Shown here: in pieces, positions 1 through 6,565 of the stretch
Layout of the letters: the number at the start of each line of letters is the position of its first letter
Numbering within the stretch: position 1 is the stretch's first letter
DNA from: an uncultured Clostridia bacterium
GTDB taxonomy: Bacteria > Bacillota > Clostridia > Christensenellales > UBA1242
Assembly: GCA_944381215.1 (NCBI GenBank)
Contig: CALWKF010000003.1
Span: 50,872-114,871 of the forward strand
DNA: 64,000 bases
Direction of reading: 5' to 3'
Position numbers and translations under genes: made by a program
The notes under the pieces: model-generated
What the model was told of the DNA's origin: nothing
The model's input: the letters and a program-made list of their open reading frames with translations, nothing else
The model's database searches: none

Positions 1-1323
1 AAAGAAATACCACAGGCCAATACCTAAATATTTGAGTATCCAAATTATCGCCTTAAATAGCCAAACTAGTGCAGAAAGTATGTAAGGGAAAAGCGGAATT
101 AAGATAGCAATTGCTAGTACTCCGATTACAATTCCAACTAGTGTTTTAATCAATGTTTCGAGCCAGTCGGGCATGGTAGTTCCGTCAGGATTAATATCGC
201 CAGATTGTTTATTATCTACGACACCAAGGTTATAGACTACCCCAGCAGTTTCGAACCTCAAACGCAAAAGCGTAACATCTGTTACTTCAGTTACATATTC
301 CCAGATAGTAGAGCTATTAATTAATTGATAATCACTTTCATAAAAGCGTAATACCCATTGTTTTTCTTTTAATGCAGTTTCAGCCTCACTAGTCAAAGTT
401 ATATCAGCCTCGGCTAAACCAGCCTTAAAATCATTTACGCTTTCAATTCTTTGCCATTCATATTTATCAGCAAACCACCCGTGAGCCGAACTACCTGCAG
501 TATCAATATCACTCAATGTTATTTCGTTTGTTATTAAATCGCCTTCGCTGTAACGATGAGAGCCTGTCAAATTAGTGCGATAAGTAACTTCTTGCGAAAT
601 AAAACAAACATCTGCATCCATTAACTTTTCAATAGGCATATTAGTACTAAAAGCGACATAATGACTATCACAAGCTTGATTATATAAAGTAAAACCATTA
701 TCATAACGAACAAACCCAACATATTTAGACACAATATCAATTGACTTAGTATCTAAACAAGTATAAGATACTACACCATTTAAGGTAGTAGCAGTAATAA
801 GTTTGCTAACTTCAAAACTTTGTTCACTTATGGTATTATCGCCTTCGGCAGGATCATCCAAATTTTCATCCCAGGGGCGAAAAATTGATACGATTGAATA
901 GTATCGAATAGTATCAGATAAAATAGTAAAATCGTTTACTACATATTTATAAAAAACGCCATTGGAATTTATATAACTTAAAGTATAATTTTTAGGGCTA
1001 AAACTATCATTAATCGCAGTAGATATATTAATACTACTTGCCCGTAAGTCTAGGGCTTGTCCACTAGGTTGGTACACGTATACTAATAACTCGCCCGAGG
1101 TGCTTTCTGCTATTTGGATGACCTGCAAAGAGTTATCTTCTGCATTCTCGGGGTATTTCGAGGCATCGAACTCGGGGTCCTTTTGCAAGTCGGTTAAGAC
1201 ATCGCTAGCCCCCTCGAAATCTGCGTAAATAGGTGTTATAGACAAAGAACAAAGCAAGCACACTAAAATCAATACCGCAGATATTAAGTATCTATAAATC
1301 GGCTTTTTACTCTTAAATTCCAT
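1..1323 (-). CDS. Secreted, C-terminally membrane-anchored protein of the element (partial)
   Basis: The reading frame is open from the ATG at 1323 to the window edge (441 codons seen, 3' end missing). AAGGAG lies 7 bases before the start. The N-terminus has basic residues, then a hydrophobic stretch ending near a plausible signal peptidase site (about residues 11-31). The middle is a hydrophilic extracellular-type region with few charges and many Ser/Thr. Near residues 405-440 a long Ile/Leu/Val segment looks like a membrane anchor, preceded by the motif PDWLETLIKTLVG. It is the first visible gene downstream of the hairpin array. The architecture recalls phage adsorption or conjugation surface proteins, but I do not recognise the family. 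Confidence 0.7.
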   Translation of the reverse strand, partial: MEFKSKKPIYRYLISAVLILVCLLCSLSITPIYADFEGASDVLTDLQKDPEFDASKYPENAEDNSLQVIQIAESTSGELLVYVYQPSGQALDLRASSINISTAINDSFSPKNYTLSYINSNGVFYKYVVNDFTILSDTIRYYSIVSIFRPWDENLDDPAEGDNTISEQSFEVSKLITATTLNGVVSYTCLDTKSIDIVSKYVGFVRYDNGFTLYNQACDSHYVAFSTNMPIEKLMDADVCFISQEVTYRTNLTGSHRYSEGDLITNEITLSDIDTAGSSAHGWFADKYEWQRIESVNDFKAGLAEADITLTSEAETALKEKQWVLRFYESDYQLINSSTIWEYVTEVTDVTLLRLRFETAGVVYNLGVVDNKQSGDINPDGTTMPDWLETLIKTLVGIVIGVLAIAILIPLFPYILSALVWLFKAIIWILKYLGIGLWYFF

Positions 1324-1341
1324 AAACACTCCTTAATAAAT

Positions 1342-1585
1342 AATGGTAACCGTGCAATAAGGGTAGTCAAGAAAAAATTTAATAAATATAAATACCGGAA
1401 TAAATATGTTAACTTAAAGTTTATTAAATTTTATCGCACGGAATTGTAACCGCTATGCACAAGGAGGGGGTGCATGACGAAACCACCAAAAACATAGCGG
1501 AATGGTAACCGCGTGGAAAAAAGTAAGAAAGGAAGTTAGACAAAACCAAAAAGAACTAAAAGAGAAAAACCACGCGGAATGGTAC
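1342..1585. repeat. Three tandem unique-stem hairpins separated by a conserved AATGGTAA spacer
   Basis: Three successive perfect inverted repeats have different stems and near-identical spacers. CCGTGC (1350-1355) pairs with GCACGG (1436-1441). CCGCTATG (1450-1457) pairs with CATAGCGG (1493-1500). CCGCGTGG (1509-1516) pairs with CCACGCGG (1570-1577). The spacers are AATGGTAA (1342-1349), AATTGTAA (1442-1449), AATGGTAA (1501-1508) and AATGGTA (1578-1584). Loops are 80, 35 and 53 bases. The block fills the gap between two minus-strand genes. It could be a structured RNA leader, a replication or packaging signal, or recombination sites. Confidence 0.7.
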
Positions 1586-1627
1586 AGCAACCACTATAGC
1601 AGGTTAGACTGATTACCGCCTTTATTA

Positions 1628-1996
1628 TTAAAATGGCATTGGCTCGTTAGTTTCAACTACTTTCGAACATACAGCAGTTAAGTCCACACCATCGCGAATA
1701 AGTTTATAAAACTTGTAGTCTGTTTTGTCTCCGTATTCGTGGACATTGGCAGTGATTTGTAGTTTGTCGAACCTAGTTAACTTGCCTAACAGTTGTGCCA
1801 CATCAAAAGAAGGCTCTTTGATTGAAGTTATGTACTTAACTTTACCGCTGGAAAGGTCGTTATCTCGCACATCGATTAACAAAGTTAATACTAACTTTTT
1901 AGTCCCAATGGGAACCCATTTGTCCCCCTCTTTTTTAACTTCGTCCTGCAAATTTGCGTTTAATAAATAAACGTCTTCAAATAACATTTTGTTCAT
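1628..1996 (-). CDS. Small hypothetical protein of the element (possible ssDNA-binding type)
   Basis: 122 residues, soluble, mixed charge, alternating beta-like segments (KKLVLTLLIDV, KVKYITSIKE, KLQITANVHEY) and no membrane segment. The start ATG at 1996 has AAGAGGT 9 bases upstream; a second ATG lies three codons on. The length and the beta-rich pattern suit a small OB-fold or ssDNA-binding protein, which small replicons often carry, but no diagnostic motif is visible, so this is only a suggestion. It is followed by the hairpin array and the secreted protein, and preceded by the 68-residue basic protein, probably in one transcription unit. Confidence 0.6.
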   Translation of the reverse strand: MNKMLFEDVYLLNANLQDEVKKEGDKWVPIGTKKLVLTLLIDVRDNDLSSGKVKYITSIKEPSFDVAQLLGKLTRFDKLQITANVHEYGDKTDYKFYKLIRDGVDLTAVCSKVVETNEPMPF

Positions 1997-2091
1997 AATA
2001 AATACCTCTTTTTAATTTTATTAAGCCGAGCAATTCGGCAATGGTGCTAGATTTTTTCTAAAACCTAGCAAAACGGGGGACAAAAATTAAA

Positions 2092-2298
2092 CTAAAATAA
2101 TGGCTTTTTTTCTTTCTTTTTTCGTGCCATTTTCCCACGTTCAAAACTTTCACGCACACGACTATTAGGGCCAGCACGTTCTACTTGTCCCATTTTATAA
2201 GCAAATTGTTCAATTGAAGTAAAGCCATTTCTACGGCTTGTATTTCTACGATTACGCGATGTCCTACGAGTATTACTTCTACGGTTATTGTACGGCAT
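2092..2298 (-). CDS. Very basic 68-residue protein
   Basis: The first 25 residues are almost entirely Arg, Asn, Ser and Thr (MPYNNRRSNTRRTSRNRRNT), and the C-terminus is Lys-rich (ARKKKEKKP). This is a composition typical of nucleic-acid-binding or virion/packaging proteins. AAGGAG lies 8 bases before the ATG. It sits between the 300-base structured gap at 2299-2601 and the 122-residue gene, and is translated leftward with them. I cannot assign a family. The strong charge bias and the good ribosome binding site support it as a real gene despite its size. Confidence 0.6.
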   Translation of the reverse strand: MPYNNRRSNTRRTSRNRRNTSRRNGFTSIEQFAYKMGQVERAGPNSRVRESFERGKMARKKKEKKPLF

Positions 2299-2601
2299 TC
2301 AACATACTCCTTTTACTAATATTTTTCTGCGCCCGCTCAAGGGCAGTGGGGGAGTATCGAGGAATTGCACCCCGTTTGGAAATGAGAGAAAACCAAATAC
2401 TATTTACTCCATAAATAAAGCGAGCACTTTTGGATGACTGCAGATTCCAAGTTTTTTAAACCTCGCTTTATTGTGTTTGATTATGCTATGTTCGTACGCA
2501 CATAAACAACCGTGTTCACTCACGGGGCGCCCTAACCCTCTCTTCCTGCAAACGCCTTGGCACAGCCCCTTCGATTGCGCTCGCTGTACCTACCTAAAAA
2601 A
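2299..2601. other. Structured non-coding gap with an 11-base inverted repeat
   Basis: No convincing gene. AATAAAGCGAG (2414-2424) pairs perfectly with CTCGCTTTATT (2462-2472) across a 37-base loop. A second smaller stem, CCGTG/CACGG, lies at about 2512-2525. The block is richer in GC than the flanking genes and follows a 221-residue gene that might be involved in replication. It could be a replication origin, a single-strand origin, or the 5' leader of the downstream genes. The function is inferred only from structure and position. Confidence 0.4.
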
Positions 2602-3267
2602 CTACATTTTCTCGCGTATCAACGAAATAATATAACTTTCCAAATTCGTTTTATTTTTTAAAACCTCATTTTGCAAAAACGAATACACATCCGCGGGAAA
2701 AGTTATTGAACAATTAAATACGCTCCCTGCATCTACATCTTGTTCGGGCAAGTCCTCAACGACTTTATTATCATTAGTACCGCCCTTTAATGTTTTTACA
2801 TAACTTCGAATATCTGCACGAGTGGACTTGATAGTTAAAAAACCAAGCCTAAAAGCAGTTTTAATTGAGTCCAACTCGAGAGGCAGTAACTCCTGCAATT
2901 TCGAAATGCTATATTCCTTTAACTCGGGTATTTTGTATTTTTTGTCGCCGGCGACAAAATCGATAAATTTACTCGAAATTTTTAGCAGTGTATATATGTA
3001 TCGCTCAGAAAGCCCAAAAAACTTTGCAAGCAACTCGGTAAAGCGATAATCTTTATTAATTCGGGCTGTATTAATTGTATCTTTATCAATCAACTTACTG
3101 CCTTTACAAGTTTGATAAAGTTCGTAAATGTTACATAATAACCCGAAGTCATCCCGAAGATTACTGCGGAATATGTTTTCCAAGTTAGTAATTAATTCTT
3201 GTTGCTGTTTACTTAATGTTTGATTGATACCACTAAAATAGTTATTTATAAAAAAGTCATCTAACAT
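2602..3267 (-). CDS. 221-residue element protein, possibly a DNA-binding or plasmid-maintenance protein
   Basis: The ATG at 3267 overlaps the stop of the preceding 56-residue gene (TAATG), so the two are translationally coupled. The protein is soluble, Leu- and Lys-rich, and predicted helical. Residues about 75-100 (RFTELLAKFFGLSERYIYTL) resemble a helix-turn-helix, followed by a segment typical of ParB/KorB-like helical domains (SISKLQELLPLELDSIKTAF). The C-terminus from about 180 resembles a ribbon-helix-helix-like tail (FNCSITFPADVYSFLQNEVL). A maintenance or replication-control role is plausible from its place in the operon but not proven. Confidence 0.6.
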   Translation of the reverse strand: MLDDFFINNYFSGINQTLSKQQQELITNLENIFRSNLRDDFGLLCNIYELYQTCKGSKLIDKDTINTARINKDYRFTELLAKFFGLSERYIYTLLKISSKFIDFVAGDKKYKIPELKEYSISKLQELLPLELDSIKTAFRLGFLTIKSTRADIRSYVKTLKGGTNDNKVVEDLPEQDVDAGSVFNCSITFPADVYSFLQNEVLKNKTNLESYIISLIREKM

Positions 3268-3437
3268 TATTTAACCTCTTGGATTAATCGTTTACGCATG
3301 TTTTCAAGTTTCTTTTCATAATTTGGATTAATTTCAGGCAAAGGTTCAACAGGTTGTTTTGATTTCTTTTTTAAATCAATTACACGGCGGGTAGGGGAAT
3401 AAACCAAAATATTATTACTATCAAAATACCAACGCAT
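3267..3437 (-). CDS. Small basic hypothetical protein (56 residues)
   Basis: Short frame starting at the ATG at 3437 and ending in a TAATG overlap with the 221-residue gene. AGGTG precedes the start by 6 bases. The product begins MRWYFDSNNILVYSP and ends in a charged helix (YEKKLENMRKRLIQEVK). The spacing to the upstream gene stop (3439) is one base, so the three genes 3723-2602 form a tight operon. The coupling at both ends is the main evidence that it is real. The function is unknown. Confidence 0.6.
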   Translation of the reverse strand: MRWYFDSNNILVYSPTRRVIDLKKKSKQPVEPLPEINPNYEKKLENMRKRLIQEVK

Positions 3438-3438
3438 T

Positions 3439-3723
3439 TTAATCACCTAAATCATTATTTTTATTATCAAGAAATTTCATTACTTGATAATCAATATCAG
3501 TTTTTAAAATGGCCAAATCAAAAGAATTAGATATACTAATACAAGTGGTTTCATCAGAACTATCAAGACAATCAAGAAGAAAAGCAAAGCAAGAAATCAA
3601 ATCTTTCAAATGACCATTATCAAAAATAGCAATTTGTATATTATCTTTTGTTTGTTTATGTTCGCCGTTTATTAACTCCATTAACTCGGCTTTTAAATCT
3701 TTTTCGTTTTTGTTTTCACTCAT
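3439..3723 (-). CDS. Acidic 94-residue hypothetical protein
   Basis: First gene of the leftward operon divergent from the XRE repressor. The ATG at 3723 has GGAGTG upstream. The protein is acidic, with a charged N-terminus (MSENKNEKDLKAELMELI) and a helical middle containing FAFLLDCLDSSDE; there is no membrane segment. Its position directly behind the 3748-3770 palindrome suggests it is the first gene under repressor control. I do not recognise the family. Confidence 0.6.
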   Translation of the reverse strand: MSENKNEKDLKAELMELINGEHKQTKDNIQIAIFDNGHLKDLISCFAFLLDCLDSSDETTCISISNSFDLAILKTDIDYQVMKFLDNKNNDLGD

Positions 3724-3747
3724 TGTCTAACACTCCTTTCGTTTATT

Positions 3748-3770
3748 AAAATATTAAAATTTAATATTTT
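3748..3770. promoter_or_regulatory. Candidate operator palindrome between divergent genes
   Basis: AAATATTAAA (3749-3758) and TTTAATATTT (3760-3769) are perfect inverted arms around one central A. A related AT-rich TTAATATTAA motif lies near 3792-3801. The site is in the divergent control region between the leftward operon and the XRE gene, where a phage-type repressor would bind. That the XRE protein binds here is inference. Confidence 0.5.
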
Positions 3771-3855
3771 TCATTCCAATTATATTAATAATTAATATTA
3801 AAGTCAAACAAAAATAACTAAAATCGATAAATTTTTAAAAAATTTTTAAAACAAA

Positions 3856-3884
3856 TTGCAAATTTAAAAAGAGTATACTATAAT
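3856..3884 (+). promoter_or_regulatory. Promoter of the XRE regulator
   Basis: TTGCAA (3856-3861), 17 bases, then TATAAT (3879-3884), 25 bases before the ATG at 3910. AAAAAGGAAAA provides the ribosome binding site. Confidence 0.65.
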
Positions 3885-3909
3885 AAAACAAAAAAAGGAA
3901 AATCAAAAA

Positions 3910-4233
3910 ATGACAAAACTAAAACTAAAAGAAATACGAGAACAAGCAAATTTAACCCAAAAAGAACTTACGGAAAAATTAAATTTACATCCAATGACTT
4001 ACAATAATTACGAAAAGAATAGATGTGAACCAAACATTGATTTATTAGTCAAATTGGCCGACTTTTATGGAGTCTCACTTGACTACCTTTGTGACCACAA
4101 AACTCAAAACACAAATGACATCGGCTACTTAACCAAAAACCAAAAACAACTACTCGAACTTATACAAGAATTAAACGAAATAAATACAATCAAAGCAATT
4201 AGTTACATTAGTGGACTAATTGCTGGACAATAA
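3910..4233 (+). CDS. XRE-family helix-turn-helix regulator
   Basis: 107 residues. Residues 5-60 form a typical Cro/CI helix-turn-helix: KEIREQANLTQKELTEKLNL, then a recognition helix around HPMTYNNYEKNR and the common tail FYGVSLDYLCD. The C-terminal 45 residues are helical and may be a dimerisation segment. It is transcribed away from the leftward operon, with an AT palindrome between, so it probably represses that operon and perhaps itself. This is the usual arrangement in integrative elements next to an integrase. Confidence 0.9.
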   Translation: MTKLKLKEIREQANLTQKELTEKLNLHPMTYNNYEKNRCEPNIDLLVKLADFYGVSLDYLCDHKTQNTNDIGYLTKNQKQLLELIQELNEINTIKAISYISGLIAGQ

Positions 4234-4246
4234 AGGAAATTTAAAA

Positions 4247-4315
4247 ATGAGGTTAAACGAAAAACATTTAATAGAAGTATATGGTTATATAAAAGGCCTA
4301 CTTGAAAACCAATAA
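4247..4315 (+). CDS. Possible 22-residue peptide after the regulator
   Basis: An ATG at 4247 with AAAGGAAA upstream opens a 22-codon frame whose product resembles the tail of the preceding regulator (IEVYGYIKGLLENQ compared with TIKAISYISGLIAGQ). It begins 14 bases after the regulator stop. It may be a real micropeptide or a leftover of a duplicated regulator tail. Too short for certainty. Confidence 0.3.
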   Translation: MRLNEKHLIEVYGYIKGLLENQ

Positions 4316-4327
4316 CTATTACTTTAT

Positions 4328-4372
4328 AATCTCCCTAAAAATAGGAGTAAAAACTATTTTTACAAGGAGATT
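4328..4372 (+). promoter_or_regulatory. Long hairpin that hides the next ribosome binding site
   Basis: AATCTCC (4328-4334) pairs with GGAGATT (4366-4372), and AAAAATAG (4337-4344) pairs with CTATTTTT (4354-4361). The AAGGAG serving the ATG at 4379 is inside the right arm, so when folded the stem would block translation of the short leader frame ahead of the integrase. It could also act as a weak terminator or attenuator. Confidence 0.5.
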
Positions 4373-4378
4373 TTATTT

Positions 4379-4450
4379 ATGCAAAAAAATGTACTGGAAA
4401 CTTTTTTAAAAGGTCGCAGAGGCGCAAGCAGAGCAACTAGACAAGGCTAA
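4379..4450 (+). pseudogene. Short leader frame, apparently a frameshifted helical protein before the integrase
   Basis: The ATG at 4379 (AAGGAG 9 bases upstream) opens only 23 codons. A one-base shift at the A/T-rich run near 4402-4414 would join its first ten residues (MQKNVLETFL) to a good helical frame (AEAQAEQLDKAKNANIAL) that continues in frame into the integrase reading frame. This is either a decayed small gene, a +1 frameshift signal, or a regulated leader. The integrase has its own ribosome binding site at 4556-4561, so the fusion is not required. Confidence 0.35.
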
Positions 4451-4565
4451 AAACGCCAACATTGCGCTAACCGAACTACTACGTGGAATGCTGGACGCCG
4501 AAAAGAACAGCCAAAACTGTGCCAATAATACTTATGTTTTTCAAAACAAACTAGAGGAGCAATAT

Positions 4566-5540
4566 ATGAAAAATGTAAGTAATAGAAAAGATGGCCGAAA
4601 AATTATTCGAATTCAAAAAGATAAAATTATTTATACCAAATATGCGAAAACTGATAAAGAAGCCAAATCAAAAATTAAAGAAATTTTACAAGAAATAAAA
4701 AACGGCAAGACTATTAAAACGAAATATACTTTATTTGAGTGGCTTAATTACTGGTACGAAAATTATAAAAAACCTTTTGTCAAATCGAACAGCAATATTC
4801 CTTTATACATAAAAAACATTAAAGAAAACTTTCCAAACTTAAAACTTGAGACTTATACCACTGATAAAATACAACAAGTTTTAAACACTTATAAATTATC
4901 ACGCACCAAAGAACTTGTATTTCTATATTTAAACGCAAGTTTTCAAAAAGCAAACGACTTAAAAATACTAAATCACAACCCATGCAAAGCGGTAGTAAAA
5001 GAAAGAAAAATTAATAATAAAAGAATTGCGTTTACTTTCGATGAACAGGTTAAAATCTTAAACGCGATTAAGGGCACAGACATTGAGCGAGATATTTATA
5101 TATACTTATTCACTGGTATGCGAAAAAACGAATATAAACCAAACGAAATAATAAATAATCTTGATACTAAAAACAACACTTTAAAAATCGAAAGCGAGAA
5201 AAAACGAAGTGAAAAACCTGTATATAGAATAGTAGACTTAACGCCCACAATGGTAAAATTAATACAAACCCCTAGCAAGTTTAAGCAACTAACAACGCAA
5301 TACATTTACCTGCACTTTAAAGAGGTACTTAAAAAATTAGGTATTAATGGGGGAATACATACATTAAGACATACATTTGCAACAAATTACTATTATATGG
5401 GTATACCCGATAAACTTCGTAGTGTTTGGTTAGGTCACGAAAAAGTCGATATGACACAAGATATTTACACAAACATTGACCGAAGTATAAGCAAAGAAAA
5501 ACTAATAAATCTTTATAAAGATTTAATTTATCAAATTTGA
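4566..5540 (+). CDS. int: Tyrosine recombinase (integrase)
   Basis: 324 residues from the ATG at 4566, chosen because GAGGAG lies directly upstream; an upstream in-frame ATG at 4488 is less likely. Residues 1-60 form an arm-binding-type domain, 65-155 a core-binding SAM-like domain (LFEWLNYWYENYKK), and 170-324 the catalytic domain. Active-site residues are visible: Arg186 (FTGMRKNE), His265 and Arg268 (HTLRHTFAT), His291 (WLGHEK) and Tyr301 (DIYTNID). It catalyses site-specific insertion and excision. The adjacent tRNA-Lys is the expected attachment gene. The length is slightly short for the phage integrase family but all key residues are present. Confidence 0.92.
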   Translation: MKNVSNRKDGRKIIRIQKDKIIYTKYAKTDKEAKSKIKEILQEIKNGKTIKTKYTLFEWLNYWYENYKKPFVKSNSNIPLYIKNIKENFPNLKLETYTTDKIQQVLNTYKLSRTKELVFLYLNASFQKANDLKILNHNPCKAVVKERKINNKRIAFTFDEQVKILNAIKGTDIERDIYIYLFTGMRKNEYKPNEIINNLDTKNNTLKIESEKKRSEKPVYRIVDLTPTMVKLIQTPSKFKQLTTQYIYLHFKEVLKKLGINGGIHTLRHTFATNYYYMGIPDKLRSVWLGHEKVDMTQDIYTNIDRSISKEKLINLYKDLIYQI

Positions 5541-5588
5541 CACAGTTTTTGACACAGTTTTTAATCAAAAAAGTACCAAAAACAAGAA

Positions 5589-5624
5589 AAAGGCCTTTCG
5601 CACAAATTTGCCGAAAAGCCTTTA
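5589..5624. terminator. Terminator between integrase and tRNA-Lys
   Basis: AAAGGC...GCCTTT stem with inner TTTCG/CGAAA pairing, flanked by A-runs and T-rich sequence on both sides. It could serve the integrase from the left and the tRNA operon from the right. Confidence 0.6.
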
Positions 5625-5639
5625 TTTAAGCCAAAAAAC

Positions 5640-5715
5640 TGGTGACCCAACCGCGACTCGAACGCGGGACAACTTGATTAAAAGTCAAGTGCTCTACCAA
5701 CTGAGCTATTGGGCC
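5640..5715 (-). tRNA. tRNA-Lys (TTT)
   Basis: Full cloverleaf read leftward: acceptor GGCCCAA with TTGGGTC, D-arm AGCTCAGTTGG, anticodon loop CTTTTAA (anticodon TTT), T-loop GTTCGAGTC and encoded CCA at 5640-5642. It is the last gene of the five-tRNA minus-strand cluster. Its 3' end is next to the integrase and is the likely attachment site of the left element. Confidence 0.97.
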
Positions 5716-5737
5716 ATGTTACACCAAAAAGGTGTTG

Positions 5738-5812
5738 TGGCAGGGGTGGCAGGATTTGAACCTACGCATGCAAGAGTCAAAGTCTTGTGCCTTACCGCTT
5801 GGCTACACCCCT
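5738..5812 (-). tRNA. tRNA-Gln (TTG)
   Basis: Acceptor AGGGGTG pairs with CACCCCT, anticodon loop CTTTGAC (TTG), T-loop GTTCAAATC and encoded CCA. Member of the minus-strand tRNA cluster. Confidence 0.95.
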
Positions 5813-5846
5813 ATAAGGGACTTACACAAAAAATTGTTGCCCAAGG

Positions 5847-5922
5847 TGGCAGGGGTAGAAGGATTTGAACCCTCGGATGCTTGAGTCAGAGTCAAGTGCC
5901 TTAACCGCTTGGCGATACCCCT
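5847..5922 (-). tRNA. tRNA-Gln (CTG)
   Basis: Acceptor AGGGGTA pairs with TACCCCT, anticodon loop CTCTGAC (CTG), T-loop GTTCAAATC and encoded CCA. It is a close relative of the neighbouring Gln-TTG gene, probably arisen by tandem duplication. Confidence 0.95.
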
Positions 5923-5950
5923 ACGGAAAAAGTGGCGAGCCACTATTTAA

Positions 5951-6027
5951 TGGGGTGAATAGTGGGACTCGAACCCACGACCTCCAGGGCCACAACCTGG
6001 CGCTCTACCAACTAAGCTATATCCACC
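5951..6027 (-). tRNA. tRNA-His (GTG)
   Basis: Acceptor GTGGATA pairs with TATTCAC (one G-T), anticodon loop TTGTGGC (GTG), T-loop GTTCGAGTC. The G at position -1 facing C73, typical of tRNA-His, is encoded. CCA is encoded. Confidence 0.95.
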
Positions 6028-6104
6028 ATAAGAGTGCGAATTCAATCATTGTGTGGTGTGCGCGAGCCACGAATAAGCCCTCAGCCGATTCACCCTTTTT
6101 GGGC

Positions 6105-6258
6105 CATCCCCACTGGCGCGCTCCGTTCGGCGAGCCTCACTATCACGCCGAGGCACTAAAAACTCTCCACTGGGAACTTTTTCGAGACGTGCCCGTTCGA
6201 GTCCTCAACTATACACCGGCAATAACGGGGCAGAAATCATATCTTTCATCCCCACTGG
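6105..6258. repeat. tRNA-end-associated repeat element, copy A (beside tRNA-Arg)
   Basis: CATCCCCACTGG occurs at 6105-6116 and again at 6247-6258, where it ends in the CCA end of tRNA-Arg. The segment between shares CACTATCAYGCYGRGGC-type and TCGAGACRYGCCCGTTCGA-type blocks with a segment next to tRNA-Gly near 51.5 kb. Its right part (CCCGTTCGAGTCC) looks like a tRNA T-arm in the orientation opposite to the real tRNA. It therefore looks like a short element flanked by copies of the tRNA 3' region rather than ordinary spacer. Confidence 0.5.
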
Positions 6259-6332
6259 TGCACCCAGAGGGACTCGAACCCCCAACCTTCACCTTAGAAG
6301 GGTGTTGCTCTATCCTGTTGAGCTATGGGTGC
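6256..6332 (-). tRNA. tRNA-Arg (TCT)
   Basis: Acceptor GCACCCA pairs perfectly with TGGGTGC, anticodon loop CTTCTAA (TCT), T-loop GTTCGAGTC and encoded CCA. First gene of the leftward cluster, about 65 bases after its promoter. Confidence 0.96.
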
Positions 6333-6395
6333 ATTATCGTTCGTTTTACCCTTATAAAACGTATAAGGCACCTTAAAATTACAAGATGCTTATTT

Positions 6396-6424
6396 ATAAT
6401 AACACAATTTTGAATATTAGTCAA
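6396..6424 (-). promoter_or_regulatory. Promoter of the five-tRNA cluster
   Basis: On the minus strand TTGACT (6424-6419), 17 bases, TATTAT (6401-6396), pointing into tRNA-Arg. No other promoter this strong was seen inside the cluster. Confidence 0.6.
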
Positions 6425-6565
6425 CATTAATTTGGCAATTTTTTCAATTATTTTTAAATTTCCGCATAATAAAAAGCAAATTCGTGCGCACAAAATTTGA
6501 CAAAAGTTTGATAATTTAATACAATATTATAAAAAGTGAAATTATGCGGTCAAAAAGGTGAAATT

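Larger units (their letters stand above)
1..5639. mobile_element. Integrative element in tRNA-Lys (right part; left end outside the window)
   Basis: A block of AT-rich small genes ends at a tyrosine integrase whose stop lies about 100 bases from the 3' end of tRNA-Lys, the usual geometry for integration into a tRNA gene. The tRNA reads leftward and the element lies on its 3' side, so the tRNA stays intact. Regulatory genes (XRE repressor, operator palindrome, divergent operon), a 68-residue basic protein, and a secreted membrane-anchored protein at the left edge fit a small phage or integrative plasmid-like element. No capsid, relaxase or recognised replication protein is visible. A filamentous-phage-like element is possible (secreted protein with a C-terminal anchor, small basic proteins, structured non-coding blocks) but unproven. 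The right boundary at 5639 is inferred. Confidence 0.6.

Noticed and set aside
1342..1585. CRISPR or iteron array
   Set aside because: The stems differ between units and only an 8-base spacer is shared, with unequal spacing of 52-100 bases.
5608..6413. Two plus-strand reading frames through the tRNA cluster
   Set aside because: They are translations of minus-strand tRNA genes and spacers.
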